Source: Acholoe squamosa
Taxonomy: Eukaryota > Annelida > Polychaeta > Phyllodocida > Polynoidae
Direction of reading: 5' to 3'
Length of the DNA stretch: 64,000 bases
Assembly: GCA_949317995.1 (NCBI GenBank)
Contig: OX439036.1
Span: 3,713,207-3,777,206 of the forward strand
The notes under the pieces were generated by a model. That model worked only from the letters and a program-made list of their open reading frames with translations. It made no database searches and was not told the origin of the DNA. The translations under genes and the position numbers were made by a program. How positions within the stretch are numbered: position 1 is the first letter of the stretch; each line of letters starts with the position of its first letter. Positions 37,080 through 47,735 of the stretch are shown here, piece after piece.

Positions 37080-37839
37080 TCTTCCTCAATCCCTACCTTC
37101 ATCCCTCTAATGGGTCTAGTGTCTGGACAGAATCAGCTGATTGTGACCCTTACCTTGCTCAATAAATCCACATCAGCACACAAGGGGTACTGACGGGTAA
37201 CATGCAGATATAAATATTGAATCATACCACCACCCCAACCATAACCTGGGGTAGCTTTATTGACGAAGTGTCTGCTGCTCAAAAACAGGTATTACACAAG
37301 GTATATATTCATGTTGGTACCATATCCCAGGTATCCTAACCCTATACAGAAGAAAAAGCATCAGTACCAAATATCAGCATAAGAGTGGTGTGTAGTTGAT
37401 TTGCATGTCTAGTTCCTGTAATCTGGGTGTATCCTTAGTGGCTGATATCCTCAAGGTGCCTAGATGATATATTTATCCTGATGGTGCCAGATACAACCTG
37501 TAGTGTCGGGATGCTACAGGTGTTTTCCTATACCTCTGGTCTAAGGTACATTATATGTACAGACTTCCTATATATTAGGCGTACCTAGCGTATCCTAGCC
37601 TTTTTTAAATAGGCACCTGTCTTGTATTAGCGCCAGTGGTTATGGGGTGGTGAGAAGCCTCTTCAGCACAAGAAAAAAAATCTTGAATAACCATATATGT
37701 TTTATATCAGGGTGGCTTATTGATGCTCCTCTGAATCTATAAGCGCCGGACAACGATACGGTATGAATATAGTATGAGTGGATCCCTATTGTCCAGTATA
37801 TAGAATTACCACAGGTGGTAATATACAACATGTATGTAT

Positions 37840-38086
37840 TAACATGACTGTCATGCTGCCACCACCTGTGTTAGGGTCCCCCAGTGCACAATGTCCCATC
37901 TCTGTCTGAGTGGGTGTGTTCGATGTGTGTACTGTAGTCATGTACTATATGCTGCTAACACCTGTGTTAGGGTCCCCCAGTGCACAATGTCTCATCTCTG
38001 TCTGAATGGCTGTGTTCGATGTGTGTACTGTAGTCATGTACTATATTGCTAACACCTGTGTTAGGGTCCCTGGGTGCTGTCTGAGT
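37840..38086. repeat. 80-96-bp tandem repeat, left part
   Basis: Units contain ACCTGTGTTAGGGTCCC and GTGTTCGATGTGTGTACTGT, then AGTCATGTACTATA. Three copies precede and three follow (39509-39830) the inserted element at 38087-39508, so the element landed inside the array. Confidence 0.85.
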
Positions 38087-39508
38087 GCAGGATACCGATG
38101 ACAGCGGTTTAGCTAGTCCTCAGGGCTACAGCGCCTGCCGCGTCCGCGCTGACGTAGATACGCGCAGACTACGCACAGACAGACGCGGTGCGGGTGGGGG
38201 CATAGTCCTGAGGACTACCGCTAGTAGAAGACACACACTCGTTTCTGAAATTCCAATAGTCAATGCCTTCCAGGTTTTTAGTCTTGGGGACTAGAGCCTG
38301 TCCTAGGGACTACCCTTTTAGTCCTGAGGACTGAAAATGTAATTTTCAAGTCGTCAGCACTATAATGTGTGGTCCTCAGGACTATGGATGTAGTCCCGAG
38401 GACTACAGTCTAGTCCTGAGGAGGCCTTGATTGATTTCTAGCCCTCAGCACCATTTCTCCAGCCCAAGGCCTACACTTTTAGTCCCTACCATTCCAGGCT
38501 GAAAAAAAAAGACACTGAAAGTCCTAGGGACTACAGATAATAGTCCTGGGGACTTTACTTTAGTTCTGAGGACTAGGTAAGTATATATTTAGTCCTCAGG
38601 ACCAAACAGAGGTAGCCCTGGGACTATGAATCTAGTCCCCAGGGGACCATGACTGTTTCTCATGTCTTGGGGACTACAGATATAATGGTCTAGTCCTGGA
38701 CTGACTAGTCCTGAGGACCACTATACAGTCCTCAGGCCTAATGTTCTATCCCAGGGACTATGGAACAATGGCTGTTTTTTTTGCGCCCAGGCTATACCTA
38801 TTTGACTGTACAAACATGTTAACAGGCACCCCTGGGGCCTAGGGCATTGGTCCCAAGGACTGTGTCTCTAGTCCCGAGGACAATGTTCTAGTCCCCAGGA
38901 CTGTATCTTTAGTCCCTGGGACTACACAGAGCAGTCCTGGGGACTTAGAAGTAGTCCTCAGGACTAAATTTGAAGTCCTGGGGACTACATCCCTAGTTAC
39001 AACTACATTAGACATCAATCAATGAATTAGTCCTCAGAACCACATGCATTAGTCCTGAGGACTAGGCAGATGTTTTTGTAGTCCTCAGGACTAAACAAGT
39101 AGTCCCTGAGTCTACGAATTAGTCCCCAGGTCTAAAAGCTTAGTCCTGGAGACTAAAAGCACAGTCTTATACAAAGTCATGGGGTCTGCAAGGTAATTCA
39201 TGGGAATGTACAATTAGTCCCTATAGGACAATATCCTCATATTCTTAGTCCTGGGGACTAGGCTTTAGTCCTTAGGACTATGCTTTTATCCCCAGGACTT
39301 GACCGGTATAGTTTAGTTGTGGGCTAAACTATCACCTAGTCCCCAGGACTAAGGATTAATGGCTATAGTCCTGAGGACTACCACTACGCCCGCGCACCTA
39401 TGCTCACCGCGGGAGGCTCCGCGTAGAGTCCGCGTATTTAGGTCAGCGCGGACGCGGCAGGCGCTGTAGCCCTGAGGACTAGCTAAACCGCTGTCATCGG
39501 TATCCTGC
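38087..39508. mobile_element. 1,422-bp inverted-repeat element packed with a TAGTCCTGAGGACTA palindrome
   Basis: Terminal inverted repeats of about 70 bp start GCAGGATACCGATGACAGCG and run through CAGCGCCTGCCGCGTCCGCG. They are flanked by a perfect 9-bp direct repeat TGTCTGAGT (38078-38086, 39509-39517); two or three extra matching bases make the exact junction ambiguous (9-11 bp). Such lengths suit Mutator-type elements. Inside are about 40 copies or near-copies of the self-complementary 15-mer TAGTCC(T/C)(G/C)(A/G)GGACTA, spaced irregularly at 15-40 bp. No transposase frame is present, so movement would depend on another element. Confidence 0.9.
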
Positions 39509-39830
39509 TGTCTGAGTGGGTGTGTTCGATGTGTGTACTGTAGTCATGTACTATATGCTGCCACCACCTGTGTTAGGGTCCCTGGGTGCTGTCTGAGTGG
39601 GTGTGTTCGATGTGTGTACTGTAGTCATGTACTATATACTGCTAACACCTGTGTTAGGGTCCCTGGGTGCTGTCTGAGTGGGTGTGTTTGATGTGTGTAC
39701 TGTAGTCATGTACTATATGCTGCCACCACCTGTGTTAGGGTCCCCCAGTGCACAATGTCTCATCTCTGTCTGAATGGCTGTGTTCGATGTGTGTACTGTA
39801 GTCATGTACTAAAGTATTGTACAGCCTGAC
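39509..39830. repeat. 80-96-bp tandem repeat, right part
   Basis: Continuation of the array at 37840-38086 beyond the inserted element: three further units with GTGTTCGATGTGTGTACTG. Confidence 0.85.
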
Positions 39831-40110
39831 ACTTAGTGGTTATGTTCGATGTGTGTATTTTAGCCAGTGACTCTGTCATAGCACCTTGTCTCCTGAAAGT
39901 GATGCAGAACTAACAGGCGAAATCTGACATGCTCCGGAGGGGAAAATCTGTCACGGGATAGGAGATGTACAAAGTCAATCTCACCATACATTTCTAGTTA
40001 AAACCATTCAGGGTCCATGGAGAATCAAACCCCAGCGGCAGTGGCAATAGGCAGGAACACTGCAATTGTTCCATGCAGAACTGTACTATAATCTAATTAA
40101 TCCTGCAGTA

Positions 40111-40557
40111 CCTCCATGTTTGCACACATATATATGTATTTCCTATAGAATCCAAGCTTGTCATATTGAGTTACGAATAGAGAAATATCCTTAGATATCA
40201 TAGATGATCTTGCCATGCTGTTATAGTCCATAACATTAGAAACACAAGAGGATTGAATGAATTCTCAAAGGGATCCGTCTGGCCACCCACCATAACCCCA
40301 CTTCGACTTCCTGACCTAGTTCTAGGCGAAAGTGTGTCATGTGTCTAGTTCCGGTCTAGTTCCGCACAGTCAACAAGAAGCCATGGCAAGTCGCAATACA
40401 TTTCACTTTGAAAATTCATTCAATCCTCTTATATTTCTAATGTTATTGAGAAAAGACTAGGCAAACATCATCTATGGATACTCTATTTACTGCAGCCTGG
40501 AGGAATGTACATGGCAAACTTTGATTCTATGGAAAAAAATGTGTGCAAAGGTGGAGG
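40111..40557. mobile_element. 447-bp foldback element with TA duplication
   Basis: Ends CCTCCATGTTTGCACACAT and, inverted, CCTCCACCTTTGCACACAT, flanked by TA on both sides (40109-40110, 40558-40559). Inner arms match too: TAACATTAGAAA..AAGAGGATTGAATGAATT from 40231, against its complement ending at 40445. Each arm is about 170-200 bp and the loop about 120 bp. No coding capacity. Confidence 0.8.
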
Positions 40558-41013
40558 TATGATGAGCGGAGTGACAACATGGCCATGGTAAAGCTGAACC
40601 TGGCAGCATCACATGCACTTACAAAATGTCTTCTCCTACATTTATTCCAGGGTTATAAGGTAAGATATTGATACAAAATGGAGGAATTAGTGTGATAAAT
40701 ACATTAATCAATGGTATAAACCAGCACAAATTTGTTTGGGATATGCCACTCCTGCTGCGGGGTCATGATTAATAGCTTATTATCGGTAGCAGAACCAAAT
40801 TCAGGCATATGGTAGTATTTATCTTTAAAGGTTTATTGTACATATCAATGGCACTATGCCCCAGGGGTTTGTTACTCAAACCCTGATCATGCACGCAAAA
40901 AAAATTTAGGAACTCTGTGGGGGCCTTGCTTGGTGCTCCCAGGTAAACATAATCCTACACGCTGAATGTAAAAAAGAAGAGATTACAGATAATATCAAGA
41001 ATTGAGTGGGATC

Positions 41014-41664
41014 ATGAATGGGACCATGAATCTGGGTACTCATGGTCTGATCAGCCCTGTAAGATCACCTAATAGCACCAATTTTGCTCTCACCAGCCCT
41101 GTAAGATCACCTAAGAGCACCAATCTTGCTCTCATTAGCCCTGTAAGATCACCTAAGAGCACCAATCCTGCTCTCATCAGCCCTGTAAGATCACCTAAGA
41201 GCACCAATCTTGCTCTCATCAGCCCTGTAAGATCACCTAAGAGCACCAATCTTGCTCTCATCAGCCCTGTAAGATCACCTAAGAGCACCAATCTTGCTCT
41301 CATCAGCCCTGTAAGATCACCTAAGAGCACCAATCTTGCTCTCATCAGCCCTGTAAGATCACCTAAGAGCACCAATCTTGCTCTCATCAGCCCTGTAAGA
41401 TCACCTAAGAGCACCAATCTTGCTCTCATCAGCCCTGTAAGATCACCTAAGAGCACCAATCTTGCTCTCATTAGCCCTGTAAGATCACCTAAGAGCACCA
41501 ATCTTGCTCTGATCAGCCCTGTAAGATCACCTAAGAGCACCAATCTTGCTCTCATCAGTCTAGTAAGATCACTAAAGAGTATCACTGGAAGATCACCTGA
41601 GAGTAAAACAGATCCCCTAAGATCACAGATGGTGCAGGTACCTAAATATTTTTGGTACTTCTGA
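41014..41664 (+). CDS. 42-bp minisatellite in an open frame; coding status unknown
   Basis: Twelve good copies and one degenerate copy of a 42-bp unit (41053-41600) encode SPVRSPKSTNLALI in tandem, in a frame from ATG 41014 to TGA 41664 (about 216 codons). Since 42 is a multiple of three, any open frame is kept through the array, and the opposite strand is open too (41040-41585). The SP.RSP motif resembles phosphorylatable Ser-Pro repeats. However, there is no signal, domain, promoter or splice context, and near-identical DNA between units indicates recent amplification rather than protein-level constraint. It is most likely a plain minisatellite. Confidence 0.25.
   Translation: MNGTMNLGTHGLISPVRSPNSTNFALTSPVRSPKSTNLALISPVRSPKSTNPALISPVRSPKSTNLALISPVRSPKSTNLALISPVRSPKSTNLALISPVRSPKSTNLALISPVRSPKSTNLALISPVRSPKSTNLALISPVRSPKSTNLALISPVRSPKSTNLALISPVRSPKSTNLALISLVRSLKSITGRSPESKTDPLRSQMVQVPKYFWYF
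41053..41600. repeat. minisatellite 3: 12-13 copies of a 42-bp unit
   Basis: Unit AGCCCTGTAAGATCACCTAA then GAGCACCAATCTTGCTCTCATC. Most copies are identical; the outer ones are diverged, as expected of unequal exchange in the centre. Confidence 0.95.
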
Positions 41665-42474
41665 GTAACAGACCCCTGGTGCTTACTCAGTTACTTCTTC
41701 ATATACAGGCAGCTTTGGTAATTTGGCGCTTTCCTATGTTCCCATCATGTTATCTTAGTCTACTAATTTTTGCATTCAAGTATTTAATATCTTGCTTGAC
41801 AGCTATGATTGATTTGGAGAATGTTTGCTTATCTGTTGTAGTTAGTAAATTAGGTTCTAGATGGCAATGAAAAATGACTTTTTTTTTATTTTTATTAAAT
41901 ATAAGCTAGTGATAAAGATGGGTTTTGCTTTCAAGAACCCTAGGATCATTTATAATGTAAAATGGGAACTAACAGCACTTCCTTCTTGATTCCATGAATT
42001 CATTTTGGAAAAAAAAAGAAAGCATCTGCTGCACTTTGATTTCTTTGAAGAATGTCTGCTATTACCTGTGTTCGAACCTGTAGTGTCATGCTTGAAAACT
42101 TTCATAACCCATATTTCATGTAGTAGGGTAGCTTTTTAAGGGTTAGATTTCAGATGCCCACGTGACAAGTGTCCTCTGGGCTGCACAGAGTATACTGACA
42201 GGGTGTTGGCTCAAATTAAAACAAACTAGATACTACTGTAACATCTTGAAAAAAAAAAAAACACCATGGTGCATGCTAATAGGCACCAAAGCACCACTAA
42301 TTCAAAACATGCTGTATCATGACAACACAAATTTAGATTAAACCTAATTTTCTCTCAATAATTCAGTTTTGTATAACCCAGCACATGGTTATAAATGACA
42401 TAGTTTACGGATACCGCTACGCTTACCTATGTGTACATGGTAAAAAAGGCCTTTAAATTAACGGTAATTTTCTG

Positions 42475-42660
42475 GATACTTTGGTACAATAATTTCACCA
42501 TTATCTCTAGAGAGATTCCTTGTACCACAGTGCTTTACTCTACTGCCCCCTGGCGTTCATTGTAGAAACTACACTGCTTCACTGCATTACAATTACAGAG
42601 GTTCGCTGTTTGAATTACAAGAATGCCCAGTGCATTCAACACCAATTTCTTAGAGTGTAC
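42475..42660. mobile_element. CACTGTAA-family MITE, diverged, close to the protease promoter
   Basis: Contains AGAGAGATTCCTTGTACCAC, ACTGCCCCCTGGCG and TACAATTACAGAGGTTCGCTG. The right end TTAGAGTGTAC lies about 110 bp upstream of the protease TATA box. The left end is eroded. Confidence 0.65.
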
Positions 42661-42724
42661 TTTCACACTCTCCACTTATGACTAGAGTTACATAACACTT
42701 ATATAGATATACATATATCAGACA

Positions 42725-42801
42725 CAGATAAAAGGTCCATGTGTTGTTTCTCATATACCCAGTACCATAACTTATAAGACACACACCGTCCAGCTTTCAG
42801 T
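42725..42801 (+). promoter_or_regulatory. core promoter of the protease gene
   Basis: TTATAAG (42772-42778) is followed about 25 bases later by a TCAGT initiator-like motif (42797-42801), leaving a leader of about 20 nt before ATG 42820. An AGATAA GATA-type site lies at about 42726-42731, a common feature of gut-expressed protease genes. The aligned region of the paralogue (49937-50041) has CATGTAAG in place of CTTATAAG and lacks AGATAA. Confidence 0.65.
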
Positions 42802-42819
42802 ATCATCCCGGTGTTCGAC

Positions 42820-45800
42820 ATGAACGGTTTATTTGTGCTTGCACTTTTGGCAATTGCTGCCCCTGCCCTTGAGGCTAGGGTGGCTCCTTACATTATTGGA
42901 GGTGAGTATGATCCATATCACACAATTATTATGTTTGATTTCCTGAGAATTCCTTCATGTAAGACCATCTATGACCACACAATAATAGCATCTTCAAAGT
43001 GGACTGGCTATGTAGAATAAGCTAGTCACATTTATCTTGTCAATCTTGGAACATACTACCCATTTTGACAGATTTAGGACACGCCACACAGGCCCATCAG
43101 ATAGATACACAGTACCTTGTCATGTAATGTTTTTAGTAGGATACTTCTATGTCAGAATGACAATATTTTCTCCTCCCAAAATGTCTACATTAACAAAGGA
43201 TCTTCACCAAAAAGTATCTTGAAAGACATTCTTCATTCTACAACTGCTACAACAGCCTGAATGATGCATAAAATCAGGTTGACAACAATGAAAACATTAA
43301 AAGAAAAGAAAAAGGAAATTCCTAAATCACTGACTAAAGGGGTGCATCCACTGCAACAGATGGACCATGCATCCATCTCCCTTCATCAGTCATTTACTTC
43401 AATGATAAATGATACGGATGAAACCGACGGATGATCCATCCGTTGGCAGTGGATGCGCCCCTTTAGCTTACAGGCCTCCTCCATAATGGAATGCACAATA
43501 GTACAATTTTAGGTCTGCATAATGATGTACAGATTAATTATCAGGCGGTGATGCGCATCCCAAGTCAGAAAGCCTGATGTGTCCCACACATCTTGCTACA
43601 TGGGAAGAGTAGAAAATGCCACATTTATGATAATATCAACTTTCAGGCCGTAATGCGCGTCCCGGGGAGTTCCCATACCAGGGTTCCCTGCAGCGCTTGT
43701 TGTTTGCTGGAGGTGAGAGTTACAAAGACAAACACATGTGTGGCTGTGCACTGGTAGCCAAGGACTGGGTGGTCACTGCTGCTCACTGTGTCGGTGATGG
43801 ACCGTAAGTAAATTACAAGTTATTGTGCACTGGTAGCCAAAGACTGGGTGGTCACCCCTGCAACAAGATAGTGGGAAAAAAACAACATATATGAAAGACA
43901 TATCTTGTAAGAAATAATTTTTGTTGTGCATGACATATTGGCAATATGTAACTAATATTTCCAGAGGCGGCCTGATCGTCAAGATGGGAATGACAAAGCG
44001 TAATGATGATTCTATCGGAAAGCCAGAAGAACTCTACATCCAGTCCATCATCAGCGTATGTACCTCATGAATATCTCACATACACAGCCAGGATTCCATT
44101 TGATTATAGTGTAATAATTTAAAGTGAAAGACCATCCTATTTTCATTATACATGTATCTTCTTTTGGTAGTCTTTAAATCAAATAGAAAGATTCAGGCAT
44201 ATTTATAAGCTACCAATAGACGGCATCATGTAAATAGGACAGTCTTTAAGCATTTTGCAATTGGAGAATAGACAACACAATTGGACCACTTGAATTCATT
44301 TATCTTTAATGCCTGGCTTCCTCTGCCACACCAGCCAAGTATTGGTATCTCATGATATCTGTTGAAAACTTGGATAAGCAAGCCCCCGATCGCGTGTCTC
44401 CAGCAGACCCTGCAATTCCAGAGTGCCGATCAGAGGCAACACACCTGCAATAAAAACACTTACCAATGCTGGCATGGAGTCTTTTGGGTTCCAAGCAAAC
44501 CCGGGTCCTTATGGTTCCAAGCAAATGCTCTACTGCTAGGCTATCTGAGTGGTGCCTTACCTAGGTCAGGGGATCTATGTGGATCAGCGCAGGTTGTTTT
44601 ACCAGACGAATCGTATATCATAGTAAATGTGTAATCGCATACATTTTTCAGCACCCTAAGTGGAATGCACAGAAGTTGATTGGAGACATTGCGATGGTGA
44701 GGCTGTTTGCTGACGCTGACATTAACGAGTTTGTACAAGTTATTCCCATGCACGAGAAGGGCACTAAACTCGATAACACAGACTGTGTCATTACCGGATG
44801 GGGAGTCACTACTACAGGTAGGGTCTACAGGAATCCAGGCTCAAGTAAACTATTTTCCTCCTTCTGTTGGCCTATATAACTATTTTCCTCCTTCTGTTGG
44901 CCTATATAACTATTTCCCTCCTTCTGTTGGCCTATATAGCATTTGTACAATAGAGCCAGGGCAGTGCAATCCTTTGGGCTAAGCTGCCATTATGTCCCTA
45001 GCTCTTTAAAGCCATGATACTATGGAAAACTGGAATTGTACAATTGGATAAATTGGGTTTCCCTGCATGCCATTTTTGGTTATTCTGCAGTGTTTCTTTA
45101 TTCAATTTATCACGAAATCTAACGAAATATTGATGTGCCCCACAAAATGACCCTGCATCTGGGCAGAACCATACATAGTTTGCCCGCCATTTTGAACGCC
45201 ATTTCTGTTTCTGCAGGAGGTGGTAGGATTGCCACATCACTGAAGGCTGCCAATGTTAAAGCGATCTCCACATATGAGTGTCAGAAGCACTGGAAGGTGG
45301 ATGGAAGCCACGTTTGTGTCTGGACGCCGAACAAGAGGGGCTCTTGCAACGTAAGTACTAAATCAAATCAAACTCCCTATGCATTGCCCACGAGGAATGC
45401 TTGGTTAGAACCAGGTCTCTATAACTCATTGATGTGATACAAAGCCCGGGGAGGGTACTCACATATAACTACTATACATTCAAAGTGTGAAAATACCCTG
45501 AAGTCTGGGTTGTGACTCCCCCCCAGCTCTGCTGCTGCCATAACTGCGACGACTACAGGACGCGTTCAAACCAAACCAAGCCAAGCCGGGCGCCGAGGTG
45601 TGTGTACCGTTAGTCTAGTGGTTAGCGCATTGCGCTCAGCTGCTAGAGGTAGGTGGTACAAGTCCCGGTCCAGGCGAAACATTTTTTTCGCCGTGTGTAC
45701 ACACACTATGGCAGGCTTCGAGTCCCGGTGGAAGGGAATGATTTTGGTTTTCAACTTGAATTTATTGATATTCTATTGATCATTTATTGATTTTTAATGA

Positions 45801-47685
45801 ACACAGTACTCTCTTATTATATCATGGTTATCACATTTCAGAACGATTTTTTGTGCCCAAACTGCATAATCTGAGTACTTTTATCACAGGATAGAGGCAC
45901 TGAGTTGACACTTGAACATTTACAGAGTTCTTTTTTCTATATATTCTAATAGCAGCTGAGGTTTAGCTTTGACAGTGGGTCATATAGGAAGAGCTCAGCA
46001 TGGGTGGGACTAGAACCCATTCGACCACGGGGCTGGGTTAGATGAGTCTTAAGTCTGGGACCCTATGAGTACCATATATTATATGTCAGTAATGGCCGTT
46101 ACCTATAGGACAATCCGCTACCTCCGTATAGACACACCATAAAGGGATTTTCCACCATCTATTCCATCGCCACCTAGTGGCCAAAAACTCCCTAATTTTA
46201 TATAAACTCATGAGATATGCTTATATCGGTTTTGTATTTGACCTAACTTACTACTATCAAGGTGATGAATATCACACCTTTGCATTTTCCTTACATTAGG
46301 ATTCACTATTGGCCAACTTCATAGATTTCTGTAATTGAGAAAAACCTTTTTTTTTTTCATAAATCTGTATCTTCTAGATTCTTCCAGTAATCTTCCAATT
46401 CTTTGCTTATAAAATGTTCATAATAATTGTATCTTAATAAATGCAAGGTCTGGTGAACAAATTCCTGGCAAATGTTTTCCTGTCATGAGAAATGCAGGAA
46501 ATTTCCACACTTTTCGTTTTCGCTTTTTTGCTTGAATTATTCATGGCTCTTTTGTTTCTCCAATGACTACCTATGTTTATTGCTTGGTCATGGTACATTA
46601 TGATGTCTACTAGACATACAAGAAGTTTGGTTAAGATATTGCTGGTTAATTTTTCGATATTTGAGAATATGATGAAAAATGGGCTTTTCTCCCATAAGCG
46701 GCCATAGTTAAGGATTCTCCATCTTCGGAAGTCAATAAATCTAAAACTACATCTGAACCATGGTTTTTATTGCTTCAACTATCTCATAACACATGAAACT
46801 TATATGATCCCAAGTTATTAGGAGAAACTGCTGGTAGTTTAGGATTTATTGAATAGTGGGAAATCCCTTTAAACTCAGGTCCATTGTACATATAAGGTAC
46901 ACATTAGGTCACTTTACTGCTGATGTGTGATTTGGAATATTGAAAACACCCACAACCTTTGCAGATCTTATACATTATGCCTTTAAGGGCCCATCCATAC
47001 GCATAAGTGACCACTTATACACTGGATGCCTAAAGCTTAGTGCAGGTCATGATATAAAACTCCAAGACCCTTATATGATAATATTGCTGAATAGAGTAAA
47101 ATTGGATCCACTGCCTTAAAAGCTCAATCCCCATGGGTTTTGAGTAGGTCGATATTACCATTGACATCAGAGTTTCTGGTTATTCTAATTCAAAAACCAG
47201 GAAGTTTAATGAGGATCACATAATATGATGAATAACTCACTTACTTGAGCAATTTGTGTTTGAAATTCTCTTATTCAAGTGAAAATATGGGTCGATTATT
47301 TTCTTGTTGTGAGTGCAATTCTAAAATTAAAGAGTTAAGTTGTATCCACAGGTTTAAATGATCAATCCCCATGGGAATGAAGTAGGTTGATATTACCATT
47401 GCCATCACAGTTCCTGCCTACTCTAATTTAAATACAATGAGGTAGAATTCTACATAAGATCATTCGATCAATCGATCAGTTACTTGAGCAGTCATTGTTT
47501 CTTATTTAAGTTAATCTATGACTTGATTGTATTCCTAGGGAGACTCTGGTGGTCCCGCAGTGTGTAACGGTAAGCTGGCCGGTGTGACGTCATATGGACA
47601 GAAGGGCTGCTTTGTCAACACTCCGTCCGTCTACACTCGTATCTCCTTCTACAGGGACTGGATCAAAGAAGTGTCTGGATTGTAA
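42820..47685 (+). CDS. secreted chymotrypsin-family (S1A) serine protease, six exons
   Basis: Exons 42820-42901, 43647-43803, 43965-44055, 44652-44817, 45217-45350 and 47539-47685 join with intron phases 1, 2, 0, 1, 0 into 258 codons; every junction is GT-AG. I chose ATG 42820 because it starts the signal peptide ([19 protein letters not shown]) just after the TATA box. A very short propeptide precedes IIGG. Mature landmarks are TAAHC (catalytic His), GDIAMV (Asp) and GDSGGP (Ser). Cysteines fit disulfides 42-58, 136-201, 168-182 and 191-220, plus one extra Cys two residues after Cys42. The residue before the activation site is Tyr, not Arg/Lys. Position 189 is Gly and 226 Ser (chymotrypsin numbering inferred by eye), so it is not a classical trypsin; chymotrypsin- or brachyurin-like preference is likely. 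Probably a digestive extracellular enzyme. Confidence 0.93.
43337..43463. mobile_element. 127-bp MITE in protease intron 1
   Basis: Ends AAGGGGTGCATCCACTGC and GCAGTGGATGCGCCCCTT, flanked by TA (43335-43336, 43464-43465). The inner arms GATGGA/TCCATC continue the stem. Confidence 0.85.
43538..43563 (+). pseudogene. relic of the protease exon 2 acceptor and first codons
   Basis: TTATCAGGCGGTGATGCGCATCCC resembles the true exon 2 start, TTTCAGGCCGTAATGCGCGTCCC, 102 bp downstream. It appears to be the remnant of a local duplication. Confidence 0.5.
43824..43858 (+). pseudogene. relic of protease exon 2 in intron 2
   Basis: TGTGCACTGGTAGCCAAAGA followed by CTGGGTGGTCACC repeats, with one change, the codons before TAAHC in exon 2 (43746-43780). 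It stops before the His codon. Confidence 0.8.
44470..44560 (-). repeat. tRNA-derived SINE-like fragment in intron 3
   Basis: The minus strand reads TAGCCTAGCAGTAGAGCAT (A-box-like) and, about 30 nt on, ACCCGGGTTTGCTTGG (weak B-box-like). The anticodon arm is not formed, so it is not a functional tRNA. Confidence 0.4.
44849..44938. repeat. three 30-bp tandem units in intron 4
   Basis: AACTATTTTCCTCCTTCTGT then TGGCCTATAT, three times with one change. The pyrimidine-rich unit gives a spurious open frame continuing exon 4. Confidence 0.9.
45605..45690 (+). repeat. tRNA-derived SINE-like sequence in intron 5
   Basis: GTTAGTCTAGTGGTTAGCGC is a good A-box region, followed by GGTACAAGTCCCGG, a near B box. 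No full cloverleaf forms and no Pol III terminator sits at the right place. It probably heads a SINE. Confidence 0.5.
45985..46040 (-). repeat. possible second tRNA-like fragment in intron 5
   Basis: The minus strand has CGTGGTCGAATGGGTTCTAG followed by TCCCACCC, containing a B-box-like GGGTTCTAGTCCC. No convincing A box was found. Confidence 0.25.
46142..46869. mobile_element. 728-bp TA-flanked DNA element in intron 5
   Basis: Ends AAGGGATTTTCCACCATCTATTC and GAATAGTGGGAAATCCCTT, flanked by TA (46140-46141, 46870-46871). The interior is AT-rich without a transposase frame. Its tips resemble those of the smaller intron 1 MITE (AAGGGG). Confidence 0.7.
47125..47520. repeat. diverged direct duplication at the end of intron 5
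   Basis: 'tcaatccccatggg....agtaggt.gatattaccattg.catca' occurs near 47127 and again near 47367, followed in each by ACTTGAGCA. The unit is about 240 bp, with two diverged copies. Confidence 0.6.
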
Positions 47686-47729
47686 TATAGCAGTATCATA
47701 GAGCAGCTAAAACGGTTGGATTATTTTTC

Positions 47730-47735
47730 AATAAA
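47730..47735 (+). terminator. poly(A) signal of the protease gene
   Basis: AATAAA lies 45 nt after the TAA stop, followed by a TG-containing stretch (AGGTGTGCC). This implies a very short 3' untranslated region. Confidence 0.8.

Noticed and set aside
36707-37193. Leu/Ser-rich ORFs of 103-152 codons
   Set aside because: Produced by the CT/CTGT microsatellite.
42811-42819. Start of the protease at GTG 42811
   Set aside because: ATG at 42820 is in the same frame, gives a normal signal peptide, and is conserved in the paralogue (ATG 50042).
44577-44982. ORFs of 90-100 codons running out of protease exon 4
   Set aside because: They read through splice sites into intron 4 repeats; the protease alignment shows the correct exon limits.
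45605-45690. Functional tRNA gene
   Set aside because: A- and B-box-like motifs exist but the anticodon and acceptor stems do not form; a SINE head is more likely.
46142-46869. Autonomous transposon in intron 5
   Set aside because: Inverted ends and TA flanks are present but there is no transposase-like reading frame in 728 bp.
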